Positions 17,189-25,785 are shown, counted from the stretch's first letter. The stretch is DNA of 64,000 nucleotides from Paenibacillus sacheonensis (GCF_009909195.1 NZ_JAAAMU010000005.1:124001-188000), one strand, 5' to 3'. The notes: generated by a model from the sequence alone, not told the origin. Made by a program: numbers and translations.

Positions 17189-17857
17189 TCATAAAATTAT
17201 TGATTTTTTCCTCACTTCTTCAAGTAACGAGTCAACTATAGATTCAAATTTAGTCTTTATAGCATTTTTGGAGTCATTTATTAATCTTTCCAGATCTATT
17301 GATGGTACATCTACTTTAGTCATAGGCCAACGCATTCTAATTTCAAATACTGTAGAAGATACTGGTGCAAAATCGCCATGCGCAGGAGCATAGGATTTAT
17401 GATTGTAATCCACAGTTGGAAGGCTCTCATGATGGATCTGATTTCTGATACTATTTATCAAATCGAATTCATTTATTGATTTACGGTCAAATCGATAATT
17501 AAGATCGGCCTGTTCACTTAAAACTTCAAGAAAACCATCTAAATAATCAATAAAACTGTCTACATGAACTAAGTAATTCTTAAGATGCATTAGAAATTCT
17601 ACTGGTCTTATACTACTTCCAGTTGTGCGTAATTGATTAACGACTTGTTGAAGATAGCTATATTCAACATCAATAAACCGAAGAATTACCAATAGATTTG
17701 TATACCTATATTCCAATTCCTTCAAGTCCTGCGTTGCCTCAACTAAAATAAGCAATTCATCTAGCAATTCAATACATTGGTTTGCTAGTCCATTATAGTA
17801 AACGCGTTCAGTATTAAAATATTCTTTACTATTTGTAATGTCGAAAATCATAGTCAA
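17189..17857 (-). CDS. AT-rich orphan protein, possible HEPN-like motif
   Basis: The 222-residue, largely alpha-helical protein is not recognised. Near residue 140 it has LINSIRNQIHHES, which resembles the Arg-Asn...His ribonuclease motif of HEPN-type proteins, but one short motif does not establish the family. Base composition is much lower in GC than its neighbours, suggesting recent transfer. It lies as the only gene between the repeat cores at 17103 and 18075, the arrangement of a mobile gene cassette. The start is uncertain: TTG 17857 or ATG 17851, with GAGAGGA about 20 bases upstream. Confidence 0.7.
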   Translation of the reverse strand: MTMIFDITNSKEYFNTERVYYNGLANQCIELLDELLILVEATQDLKELEYRYTNLLVILRFIDVEYSYLQQVVNQLRTTGSSIRPVEFLMHLKNYLVHVDSFIDYLDGFLEVLSEQADLNYRFDRKSINEFDLINSIRNQIHHESLPTVDYNHKSYAPAHGDFAPVSSTVFEIRMRWPMTKVDVPSIDLERLINDSKNAIKTKFESIVDSLLEEVRKKSIIL

Positions 17858-17920
17858 ATCTATTATTCATTCCTCTCAAGATATATTATTTAAGGTTTTT
17901 GATGGTTTGCGCTGATTTCC

Positions 17921-18085
17921 TATAACGTTCTTGTATTCACGAACCCAAGAGGCTTAAGTGACCGTAGGGAACGGGTCGCCAGACTTAGCCTCGCAGGGCT
18001 GTCCGGCTGAATTCACCCTCGGCACTTCTACTTCGGTCCGGACCAAGGGCGCCAGCCCGCAGCGTGAATACGGTGTTAGATGATG
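17921..18085. repeat. Integron-like recombination site H (inverted-end element)
   Basis: This 165-base element starts TATAACGTTCTTGTATTCACG and ends CGTGAATACGGTGTTAGAT. The two ends are imperfect inverted copies (CGTGAATAC plus GTTAT/GTTAG). The right core GTTAGAT fits the attC consensus GTTRRRY exactly, while the left TATAAC is a near match to the inverse core. The inside is GC-rich with further short palindromes. It lies just past the 3' end of the NUDIX gene, where an attC site would be expected. Confidence 0.55.
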
Positions 18086-18107
18086 CCTGCGACTTCTTGA
18101 ATTACAC

Positions 18108-18533
18108 TCAAATGTTCTCCTCGTCTTTAAATTCAATACAAAATGGCTGCTGATCGGGATTTAAACAATACTCAATTCTCTTCCTGAAATCTCTTCAAGT
18201 TACCATACTAAGAGCTTCTTGAACTGGAAAGAATCCTGAATCCAGACTTTCTGAAGTGGTTATTAACTCCCCACCCTTGGGCCGGGCTAAAAACAGGGTA
18301 TTTACTATTGAGTTTCCAATGTTCTGAAATATTCCACAAAACTTAATGATCTCTATGTCAATTCCCGATTCCTCTTTTGTTTCTCTTACTGCAGCCTGAC
18401 TTAATGATTCTCCTACTTCAACTTGTCCCCCAGGCATCTCCCATCCTCGTCTTGGTCCTTTAACTAGTAAAAATTCACTTTTATCATTTATCACAAATGC
18501 AGCTGCGGAAACAATATGTTTAGGAGGATTCAT
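18108..18533 (-). pseudogene. NUDIX hydrolase gene interrupted by TGA
   Basis: The N-terminal 112 residues are a clear NUDIX domain. GGQVEVGESLSQAAVRETKE continues through EESGIDIE to form the NUDIX box (GX5EX7REUXEEXGU), and it is preceded by LLVKGPRRGWEMPG. The frame meets TGA at 18195-18197, directly after ALSMVT. Reading on in the same frame gives RDFRKRIEYCLNPDQQPF and IEFKDEENI before a TGA at 18108, which looks like the missing C-terminal helix. The TGA probably replaces a Trp codon. The truncated protein still contains the whole NUDIX box and might fold. Minus-strand ATG at 18533 with AGGAG upstream. Confidence 0.75.
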
Positions 18534-18692
18534 TGTTTTGCTCCTTTAATCAGTTTTTAGTTTCCAGTGGTTTTCATCCCTTTTATTTTAGTCTTCTAGC
18601 AGGTTTCATCTAACGTCTTTTTTACGTATTTCGCTAACTTTCACACAGTAGAATGTTTACGTAATTCCAACGGTCACTCGCAATGGGGGTAT
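18534..18692. repeat. Left-end-type half site next to the recombinase (possible attI analogue)
   Basis: TTTCATCTAACGTCTTTTTTACGTATTTC near 18604-18632 aligns with the left end of site H (TTTCCTATAACGTTCTTGTATTCAC) and carries a perfect inverse core ATCTAAC at 18608. A second TATTCACG lies at 18690, at the original 3' end of the recombinase gene. Only left-type ends are seen, so it is not a complete attC-like element. Confidence 0.4.
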
Positions 18693-19816
18693 TCACGTAC
18701 TCGCTCCCGCATCCTCCATACGATCTAACGGACTTTTGATCTTTCTTATATCCCTCGTGCTAACGTGCGTATACTTCTCGGTCGTGCGAAGATGCTAATG
18801 CCCGAGCAGTTCTTGAATATAGCGAATATCGATGCCGCTTTCCAGCAGATGCGTAGCGAATGAATGACGGAGAACATGCAGACTAACCGGCTTATGGACA
18901 CCTGAACGAGCAAGGGCCTGCTCGAACAGCTTTTGGACGGTGCGCTCCGTGAGATGCTTTCCTTCGTACTGGCCGGGAAAGAGCCAATCTTGCGGCTTTT
19001 CCCGCTCCACGTAGTGTTGGACGACTGCATAAGCTGCGTCGGACAATAACGTCTGCCTGTCCTTGCGCCCCTTGCCTTGACGGAGACGAAGTGTTTTTCG
19101 CTCGCGGTCGAAGTCGCTTAGGCGCAGCCGCACGACTTCGCTTACCCTCAAGCCGGAGGAATAGGTAATATACATAATTGCCCGGTGCTTCGGGTTCTCG
19201 AAAGAGCGAAGAATCTGCATGACCTCGGATTGCGACAATACATGCGGCAGCTTCTGTTCCCTCTTCGGTCGAACGTACGAAGTGGAAGTCATGGTCTCTC
19301 CCAGCACGCGGCTGCTGAAGAACTTGACCGCACTCAACGTTTGATTGACATCGGAGTGCGATGAGCCGCGCCCCAGCATATGCAGCGAATATTTCGCAAT
19401 TGATTGGGCATCTTCGTCAAGATGCTGTTCCTTCAAAAACCGGTAATAACATCCACCTGGCTGCAATACGCCTTCACCGTCTTCAGACTATACCCCCGAA
19501 GCGCCATCGACTGACGAAGCCGGTGCTCATGCTCGGCATCTCAACGATAGCTGATCTCTTCGACCGGCTCCATCGGTTCCCATTCCTCTAACGCCGGACA
19601 CTCTTCCACGAGCTCCGCATCGATATCCACGTCAGCCCGGAGAAACATCTCTTTCAGCTGCTCCAGCGCAAGCAGCGTATAGGGGATGAACCACGTCTTC
19701 GACGCAGGATGCCATCGTCTGCCGTCGATGGATCTGATCGCTTTCACGATCGACGCTTCGTACGCAAACGTAACGGCAAGGCAGGTTTCATCTTCTTTCG
19801 CTAACCGAATCTTCAT
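18693..19816 (-). pseudogene. Tyrosine recombinase/integrase with N-terminal extension, three lesions
   Basis: A 91-residue N-terminal piece (19541-19816; IDGRRWHPASKTWFIPYT, HARP-like in look) ends at TGA 19541. The same frame then reads HEHRLRQSMALRGYSLKTVK, a SAM-like core-binding start. A frameshift near 19452 leads into YYRFLKEQ and the catalytic domain (18795-19466), with SGLRVSEV (first Arg) and HVLRHSFATHLLESG (H..R). TAG at 18795 interrupts IQELLGH-stop-HLRTTEKYTHV, so the tyrosine nucleophile in EKYTHV is lost from the product. The gene would have encoded about 370 residues. No IntI-specific insertion is visible. It lies at the edge of the cassette-like repeats and probably once mobilised them. 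Confidence 0.82.
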
Positions 19817-19917
19817 CCTAATCTCCCTTTCAGTATACCAGTTCCACTAAATACTGGTAACCGTTTCAAAGTTCTCTTCGCCCTCGAAGTATCGCCTCTG
19901 CCCGGAAATGCAAAAAA

Positions 19918-19952
19918 GGAGATCCCCCGTCCAAGTGGACGAAGAAATCTCC
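19918..19952 (-). terminator. Terminator downstream of the YjgB-type lipoprotein gene
   Basis: On the minus strand, GGAGAT pairs with ATCTCC and an inner GTCCA/TGGAC stem extends the hairpin. A run of six U residues follows at 19912-19917. It lies about 120 bases past the lipoprotein stop. Confidence 0.65.
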
Positions 19953-20073
19953 CGATGCTTTCGGTCTATGCTGCGATAATACCAGCTTATCACGGCCTCA
20001 ATCGCTTGTAAACGCTACTGCTTTTCCGACAGAACAAACCAGTTGTTCTAACTTTCTACTACCCGTTCGCGCC

Positions 20074-20826
20074 TTAACCTGCCATATTATTCACGGCAGC
20101 CGATGGGGCGTACACCGAGATATGGTCGACTTTGCCCGTTTCCGCGGCAATGACGAAGCGCAGCTCGTAAGTCTTGCTCGCAGCGTACGTATAGATGCTG
20201 TCCGTGCCGTTCTTCGTGACTTTGGCAGCTTTGCCGAGCGCAGTCTCGATCTGCTTCAAGGTCAGCTTCTGCAGCTCGGGCGCATCGGAACGGACATCGA
20301 AGATCTGACTGCCTTTATTGTAACCAATTACCGCATGCTTCTTGGCATACGTAGCGTAGATGCCTTTGCCGGCGAAGTCGCTTTTGTCCGCCTTGCCCCA
20401 TTCCTTCTCGACATCTTCGGTCAGCCCCTTAATGGCTTGGAACGGAATGCCTTCCACTTTGCCTTCCTTCGCCAGCGCCAGCATCGCTTTCAACATCTTC
20501 GCTGTCGCATCTTCATCTTTCGGCGGCGTCGACACGCTGCCGTTATCGGCGTTGCCCGAGTTACCTGAGTTTCCTGAATTTCCCGCATTACCCGAGTTTC
20601 CAGCAGGGGCATTCGTTGAATTGCCGTCACCGTTGTCCCCGTTAACTTGATCGCCGCCTTGGTCAGCATTATTGCTTGGGGCATTACTGCCGGAACTATC
20701 GTTCGCTGGCGTCGTCGTGTTCGACGGATCGTCCCCGTTAGTGTTGTTGTTGCAAGCGGACAGCATCAGGACGCCGGCCATCAGTGCCGCGAAAGCCAGC
20801 ATCGTTACGGATTTACTCTTCTTCAC
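20074..20826 (-). CDS. YjgB/DUF4309 family lipoprotein
   Basis: The 250-residue protein has a lipoprotein signal (MKKSKSVTMLAFAALMAG then LMLSAC lipobox, Cys near residue 25). An Asn/Gly/Ser-rich linker with repeated GNSGN units spans residues 27-98. A C-terminal DUF4309 domain (EGIPFQAIKGLTEDVEKEWGKAD..., TLKQIETALG, YELRFVIAAETGKVDHISVY) follows. It is probably anchored on the outer face of the membrane. Function of the family is unknown. Translation starts at GTG 20826, with GGAGATG upstream. It is monocistronic with its own terminator. Confidence 0.85.
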   Translation of the reverse strand: MKKSKSVTMLAFAALMAGVLMLSACNNNTNGDDPSNTTTPANDSSGSNAPSNNADQGGDQVNGDNGDGNSTNAPAGNSGNAGNSGNSGNSGNADNGSVSTPPKDEDATAKMLKAMLALAKEGKVEGIPFQAIKGLTEDVEKEWGKADKSDFAGKGIYATYAKKHAVIGYNKGSQIFDVRSDAPELQKLTLKQIETALGKAAKVTKNGTDSIYTYAASKTYELRFVIAAETGKVDHISVYAPSAAVNNMAG

Positions 20827-20987
20827 TTTCGTTCATCTCCATTATGTTAGATTTCATGTTTGCATCCACTAGACGAACGGTTTCCTGAAAATGTTCCAAT
20901 CATGACCGCTGATCCAGCAACGCCGTGACAATATTCCCTCTTAAATCGCTTCGCTGCAGCCGAAACGCCTGCAGGCCGCCATGAAGC

Positions 20988-21809
20988 TTATTGGTCGAGC
21001 TCATTCGCTGGTAGCAGATCGGTCTTCGTCAGGACCAAAGCCTTCTTCTCCCCGTCGTAGCGCAAATGGTACACCGGAACCGCGTCCATGCCTGCGCCGA
21101 AACCGCCGACTGCGATCACCTCGTCTTGCTTCACTTCCAGCTTCCGATGCGGATATTGTCCGATGCTGGTCAACGTGCTCGTGTCGCTCATGATAATCGG
21201 GACCGGAAAAGCTTTCCCGTCTTTCATACCGAAGAAATAGGTTTCCACCATTCGGCAATCCGTATACCGCGGGCTGAAAGCAAGCAGCAGCACATCGTTC
21301 AGCTCTAGACGCTCCATGCCGACAGGACTCTCCGAAGGCTGGATCATTTCAAACTCCCGGGGAAACGTAAATACCCGCTCCGCTTCCCCATCCTTTGGAA
21401 TCCAATCCGCTTCGAACGTCCCGCGCCAGTTCAGATCCGATTCCAGTCCGAGACAGCTCGGCACGCCCAGCTCCGAGACCGTCGCATGGACAGTCGGTTT
21501 AACGACTAACTGTCCCTCTGCCAACTGAACACTAGCTCGCACGGAAATGTCTTCTCTCGTATTATCTCCATTAGGTTCGGCGATAGCAGCATCAACCTCA
21601 CTCGCATTAGCCGCATTCGATTCTGCTACGATCTCCCCGATTGTAGCAGCTTCATCATCCGCAGCACTCGACTCCGACACGCTAACCGACTGCACCTTGG
21701 ATCTCGCGGCGTTCTCCGTTTCGTTCCTTTGCCCCGTGCAGCCTGTCGCCAGCATCATGAATGCCAGCACAGCCCCTGAACCCATCCTCCACTTACGCAT
21801 GCTTCCCAT
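20988..21809 (-). CDS. Predicted lipoprotein of unknown function
   Basis: The 273-residue protein has a basic N-terminus, a hydrophobic stretch and an LATGC lipobox near residue 20-24. An Ala/Glu/Ser-rich linker follows, then a globular part with no family I recognise (YTDCRMVETYFFGMKDGKAFPV, VGGFGAGMDAVPVYHLRYDG). It is probably membrane-anchored and extracellular. It stands alone between the YjgB lipoprotein and the next catabolic block, and the start could be the ATG at 21809 or the one three codons in. Confidence 0.75.
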   Translation of the reverse strand: MGSMRKWRMGSGAVLAFMMLATGCTGQRNETENAARSKVQSVSVSESSAADDEAATIGEIVAESNAANASEVDAAIAEPNGDNTREDISVRASVQLAEGQLVVKPTVHATVSELGVPSCLGLESDLNWRGTFEADWIPKDGEAERVFTFPREFEMIQPSESPVGMERLELNDVLLLAFSPRYTDCRMVETYFFGMKDGKAFPVPIIMSDTSTLTSIGQYPHRKLEVKQDEVIAVGGFGAGMDAVPVYHLRYDGEKKALVLTKTDLLPANELDQ

Positions 21810-21884
21810 TTCATCGCTCCTGCAACTATATTGAATCCTCTATAGGCTATCGACGCCATGAGGAAGAAAATGGTTTCACCTGCA

Positions 21885-21912
21885 TGCAAAAAAGAGAGCG
21901 CACCGCGCTCCC
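21885..21912 (-). terminator. Terminator of the Gfo/UxaA operon
   Basis: GGAGCGC pairs with GCGCTCT around a three-base loop on the minus strand, with a six-U tail, 68 bases past the stop at 21980. Confidence 0.8.
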
Positions 21913-21979
21913 TATGGGTTCATTTGATAATAGTTCTTGATTATTGATCTGTTCATGAGCTGCATCTCGATCTCGACTC

Positions 21980-23092
21980 TTACTTCAACTTCTGCGCAGC
22001 GATCTCCGCCAGCGTTACCGGCCGATTCTCCTTCATCGACAAGTAAGCCCCGAATACCATCTGCATCGTCTTCAGATTGTCCGCCACGCTGTTCTCCGGC
22101 TCGCGATCCTCTTCGACGGCGCGCATCAGCTCGCCCATCGTACCCATGAAAGCATGCGGGAACCATTTGCCATGCAGCCGCGGTTGGAACCAATAATCCT
22201 CGTGAATCGCCCGCGAATGAAAGCTCAGCGTATCCTCGCGGCCGACCGGATAATTGTACAGGGAACCGTTCGTGCCTTTGATGATCCCCTCGGTGCCTTC
22301 GAACCGATACGTCGCGAACCAATCATCTTCGCCCGCGATGTGGTTGTGATTATCGTGAATCAACCCGCGCGCTTCGCCGGGAAACTTCACATGCAGCAGC
22401 GTCCGCGTCTCGCCGACCGTCTGCTGCCCAGGGAATCGCGCGCCGTCCGCATAGACGTATTCCGGCGTACCGAACAAGAACCGGATCGCATCCATGTAAT
22501 GAATGCTGTGGTACATGAATTCCAGCGTCGGCATCTCCCGCAGCCAGCCCCAGTTGGCAAAATCCTGCTTCACGTTCACCTGGATCGTCGCCTGCAGCAG
22601 CTCGCCCAGCCAGCCGCGCTGGATGATCGTGTGGCTGGCCCGGATGCTCGGCGACCAGCGCATCTGCTGGTTGACCGCGCCTTTAATGCCGTACTTCGCG
22701 CAGGCATCGGCGATGCGCACGGCTTCCTCGTAAGACTCCGCAAGCGGCTTTTGGCAGAGGATATGCTTGCCTGCCGCGGCTGCCCGCTCCGCGATGCCCG
22801 GCTGTACCTTAGCCGGAACGGCTAGATCGACGATACGCACCTCGGCATCCGATAACAGTTCATCGATTTCCCGATACACTTTGGCGATGCCGAACTTCGC
22901 GGCCAATTGTTCCGCCCGCTCGCGGTTCAGATCGAAGATACCGACGACGCGAAGGCCGCCCATCTCGTAAGCCGGCAGATGACAGGCTTCGACGATTTCG
23001 CCGGCACCGATAATGGCGATACCGATTTCTTTGTTCCGTGGCAAGGCCGGACGATAGTCCAAATCAAGCCATTCGTTCATTAACGCGCTCAT
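21980..23092 (-). CDS. Gfo/Idh/MocA family oxidoreductase, copy 2
   Basis: The 370-residue protein starts with a Rossmann motif (IAIIGAGEIVEACHLPAYE near residue 25-43) and has CQKPLAES as its EKP-type motif (Gln in place of Glu). The C-terminal substrate domain includes WFATYRFEGTEGIIKGTNG. It is likely an NAD(P)-dependent sugar or sugar-acid dehydrogenase. The ATG at 23092 with GGAGG nine bases upstream is chosen. A longer frame to 23269 overlaps the UxaA gene and has no ribosome site. It is the third gene of the uxaA-type operon, 22 bases after the dehydratase large subunit. Confidence 0.9.
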   Translation of the reverse strand: MSALMNEWLDLDYRPALPRNKEIGIAIIGAGEIVEACHLPAYEMGGLRVVGIFDLNRERAEQLAAKFGIAKVYREIDELLSDAEVRIVDLAVPAKVQPGIAERAAAAGKHILCQKPLAESYEEAVRIADACAKYGIKGAVNQQMRWSPSIRASHTIIQRGWLGELLQATIQVNVKQDFANWGWLREMPTLEFMYHSIHYMDAIRFLFGTPEYVYADGARFPGQQTVGETRTLLHVKFPGEARGLIHDNHNHIAGEDDWFATYRFEGTEGIIKGTNGSLYNYPVGREDTLSFHSRAIHEDYWFQPRLHGKWFPHAFMGTMGELMRAVEEDREPENSVADNLKTMQMVFGAYLSMKENRPVTLAEIAAQKLK

Positions 23093-23114
23093 GCTGGCGC
23101 ACCTCCGCTGTCTA

Positions 23115-24278
23115 TTACAAGCTTGGACCGATCCGGTTGATGCTGAATTCCGTATGCCCCAGCACCTCCGCCTTCGTCCATTTCCCTTCCGCAACGTCCA
23201 AGATCTCCTGCCATATCCGTTCGCCCGCTTGACCCAGGCTGACGCTGCCGTCCAGCATGTCGCTGACATCCACGTCCATGTTATCCTCCATGCGCCGGAA
23301 CATCATCTGGTTGCCCGTAATCTTGATGACCGGCACGACCGCTGCGCCCGTCGGCGTACCGCGGCCCGTCGTGAAGCAGACGATGTGCGCGCCGCCGGCC
23401 GCCATGCCCGATACGCACTCGATGTCGTTGCCGGGCGAATCCATGAAGTACAGCCCATGATCCGGAATGCTCTCGGCGTATTCGATGACGCCCTTGATCG
23501 GCGCCGTTCCGCATTTGCTGATGCAGCCGAGGGACTTCTCTTCGATAGTGGACAAACCGCCGGCAATATTGCCCGGGCTTGGATTGCCGCCGCGCATGTC
23601 GGCCCCCATCCGCTCGACCTCTTTCTCGAAGCGATCCACGATGTAGTACAGCTTGTCCGAAATTTCCTGCGTCACGCAGCGCTCCGCAAGCAGATGCTCC
23701 GCGCCGATGATTTCCGTCGTTTCGCCGATGACGATCGAACCGCCTTCGCCGATGAGCGCATCCGCAGCCACGCCAAGAGCGGGATTGGAAGCCAGGCCCG
23801 ACGTTGCGTCTGATCCGCCGCATTTGACGGCAACCTTCAATTTATTCAACGGAACCGGCACTTTTTCCTGCTTCTCGAGATCGGCCATCAATCGTTTCGC
23901 CACTTCCGTGCCGTACGAGATCGCTTTGACCGAGCCGCCGACGGATTGAATGTCGAATACTTCCACGGGTTTGCCGGTCTGGCGGATATCCGCTGCCAGC
24001 GCGATCGGATCGACGACCTCGCAGCCGAGGCTGATAATCAAGACGGCGCCGACATTCGGATTCTTCCCCGTGCCCGCGAGCATCTCGAACGTGCGGTCTT
24101 TGTCCGCGCCGATCTGGCTGCAGCCATGCTGATGCGGAATCGCAACCGCCCCCGGCACCATCTGCATGATCCGGCTGCACACCTGATTGGAGCAAATGAC
24201 AGTCGGAATGATCAGCAGATGATTGCGGATGCCGATTTCGCCGTTCGGCCGTTCATAACCCATAATGGTACGTTCCAT
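23115..24278 (-). CDS. UxaA/GarD family dehydratase, large subunit
   Basis: The 387-residue protein is the C-terminal catalytic part of altronate/galactarate dehydratase-type enzymes, which remove water from sugar acids using Fe2+. Recognisable motifs are GYERPNGEIGIRNHLLIIPT, PHQHGCSQ with a metal-ligand His/Cys pair, VAVKCGGSDATSG and SPGNDIECVSGMAAGGAHI. The first codon directly abuts the stop of the small SAF-domain subunit, as in split UxaA enzymes. With the Gfo dehydrogenase downstream it indicates uronate or aldonate breakdown. The exact acid is undetermined. Confidence 0.9.
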   Translation of the reverse strand: MERTIMGYERPNGEIGIRNHLLIIPTVICSNQVCSRIMQMVPGAVAIPHQHGCSQIGADKDRTFEMLAGTGKNPNVGAVLIISLGCEVVDPIALAADIRQTGKPVEVFDIQSVGGSVKAISYGTEVAKRLMADLEKQEKVPVPLNKLKVAVKCGGSDATSGLASNPALGVAADALIGEGGSIVIGETTEIIGAEHLLAERCVTQEISDKLYYIVDRFEKEVERMGADMRGGNPSPGNIAGGLSTIEEKSLGCISKCGTAPIKGVIEYAESIPDHGLYFMDSPGNDIECVSGMAAGGAHIVCFTTGRGTPTGAAVVPVIKITGNQMMFRRMEDNMDVDVSDMLDGSVSLGQAGERIWQEILDVAEGKWTKAEVLGHTEFSINRIGPSL

Positions 24279-24602
24279 TTAATTCGTCTCCTTCGCGCCG
24301 AGGTCGCCGCGTCCGCGGATGCCTTCGATATTGTGTACATGCACATGCTGTCCTGCAACGATCGGCGCCACGGCGCGGCCGATTACTTCACCGTACTTGC
24401 GCACGTCGTCGCCTGCCTCGATCGCCGCAACCGCGATTTTATGGCCGAAAGGAATATCATTCTGCGTCGTCACTTCCTGCAAACCTGCCGCATTCCGATA
24501 GCTGATCGTCTCGCCCGATCGAATCTCCCGAAGCGCCGTTACGACGTGATCGCGTTCATTCATATACAGCGCATCTGCGCCCGTGCCGATTACATGTGCC
24601 AT
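24279..24602 (-). CDS. UxaA/GarD family dehydratase, small SAF-domain subunit
   Basis: The 107-residue protein is the SAF domain of altronate dehydratase-type enzymes (DHVVTALREIRSGE, NDIPFGHKIAVAAIEAGDDVRKYGEVIG). In one-chain UxaA this forms the N-terminus, whereas here it is a separate first gene of the operon. The protein starts at ATG 24602. Upstream is a divergent AraC gene that probably regulates it. Confidence 0.9.
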   Translation of the reverse strand: MAHVIGTGADALYMNERDHVVTALREIRSGETISYRNAAGLQEVTTQNDIPFGHKIAVAAIEAGDDVRKYGEVIGRAVAPIVAGQHVHVHNIEGIRGRGDLGAKETN

Positions 24603-24766
24603 CGGTATTCACCTTACCTTATCCCTGTGATGTGATGGACAATCCCTGCAGCGTTCGTTATAGTTTCATTATAAATAATAAGAAACAGAATCTTAATAGC
24701 GCATATCGCCGGAAATATACCCTTTCTTGCACATATGCATCTTCACGGTGAAAGGAGACGAAGCGG

Positions 24767-25624
24767 TTGAACGCGATGCGAAAGCAATTTGCTGCCGACG
24801 ATACCCTGCCGGTAGAGCTGGCGCTGCACAGCACGAAGAATCTGCAGGCCGAGCTGCCGGATCATTTGCATGACTGGCACGAGATCATCTATGTGCACGG
24901 AGGCGCAGGCTCGTTCTTTATTAACCATACGTTTTACGAAATGCAGCCAGGGGATCTCTATCTCATTCCCGGCAATACGATTCACAAGACGCTCCCTCAT
25001 CCGGACGAGCCCTTGACGTCCTCCGTCGTGTTCTTCAGCGGTCAATTCGTGCAGGCCTCCTCCATCGGCATGGATGCTTCCTACTCGTTCCTGCAATGCT
25101 TCGATACCGCAAGAACGAGCCGAAGCTACAAGCTGGAGCTGCTTTCCGATGAACGCTTGCGCCTAGAAGCCGTATTCAACGACATGCAGGGTGAAATGAC
25201 CGCCAAACAGCCCGGATACAAACAAGCCATACTGCTGCTATTGAAGAGCATCCTGCTCCACGCGAATCGCAAAATCAATCCCGGCAACCGTTGGACGCCG
25301 CACGCTTCCAGGCCAGCATGGCTGCAGAACGCGCTGAATGAAATCGAGACCCGTTTGCTGCAAACGATCAGCTTGACGGAGCTCGCCTCGCACGCCTCCG
25401 TAAGCCCGTCGTACTTCTCGCGGATCTTCAAGCAGCACACCGGACTGGGCTTAACGGAGTATATCATCACGAAACGCATCATGCATGCGAAGGAGCTGCT
25501 GACCGAGACGGATAGTACCGTGGCGGAGATCGCAGCGGCCTGCGGTTTCGAAAGCCTGCCGCATTTCTACCGGATGTTCAAGAAATTCGCCGGTCTCACG
25601 CCTGCGCATTATAAACGGACGTAG
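24767..25624 (+). CDS. AraC family transcriptional regulator
   Basis: The 285-residue protein has an N-terminal cupin (PDHLHDWHEIIYVHGGAGSFF near residue 32-52, MQPGDLYLIPGNTIHK) and C-terminal AraC helices (SLTELASHASVSPSYFSRIFKQHTG, TVAEIAAACGFESLPHFYRMFKKFAGLTPAHY). Translation starts at TTG 24767, nine bases after AAAGGAG. The ATG at 24776 is too far away. It is divergent from the uxaA operon, its likely target. Confidence 0.9.
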   Translation: MNAMRKQFAADDTLPVELALHSTKNLQAELPDHLHDWHEIIYVHGGAGSFFINHTFYEMQPGDLYLIPGNTIHKTLPHPDEPLTSSVVFFSGQFVQASSIGMDASYSFLQCFDTARTSRSYKLELLSDERLRLEAVFNDMQGEMTAKQPGYKQAILLLLKSILLHANRKINPGNRWTPHASRPAWLQNALNEIETRLLQTISLTELASHASVSPSYFSRIFKQHTGLGLTEYIITKRIMHAKELLTETDSTVAEIAAACGFESLPHFYRMFKKFAGLTPAHYKRT

Positions 25625-25683
25625 CAGAAGACGGTCTTTGCGGCTACCTCGGCTAATTGCTAAGCCTTACTCCCCAGCACGGC

Positions 25684-25727
25684 AAAAACGCCGCAGCCGA
25701 CGGAATTCCGTTCAGCTGCGGCGTTTT
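25684..25727. terminator. Bidirectional terminator between convergent genes
   Basis: AAAACGCCGCAGC pairs with GCTGCGGCGTTTT around a 17-base loop. It ends the AraC gene on the plus strand and the dehydrogenase gene on the minus strand. Confidence 0.85.
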
Positions 25728-25785
25728 GATTTCGAGGTTTTACGGCAAAGCAATCTGTTACGCCTCGACTATTGCCCTAAGCGTA

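Noticed and set aside
18795-19466. Recombinase as a true integron integrase IntI
   Set aside because: The catalytic domain lacks the extra IntI insertion before the H..R motif, and the protein has an unusual N-terminal domain.
18108-19816. Programmed readthrough or stop-codon reassignment as explanation of the TGA and TAG codons
   Set aside because: Other genes use TGA as a normal stop (for example in ATGA overlaps), and the recombinase also has a frameshift, so decay is simpler.
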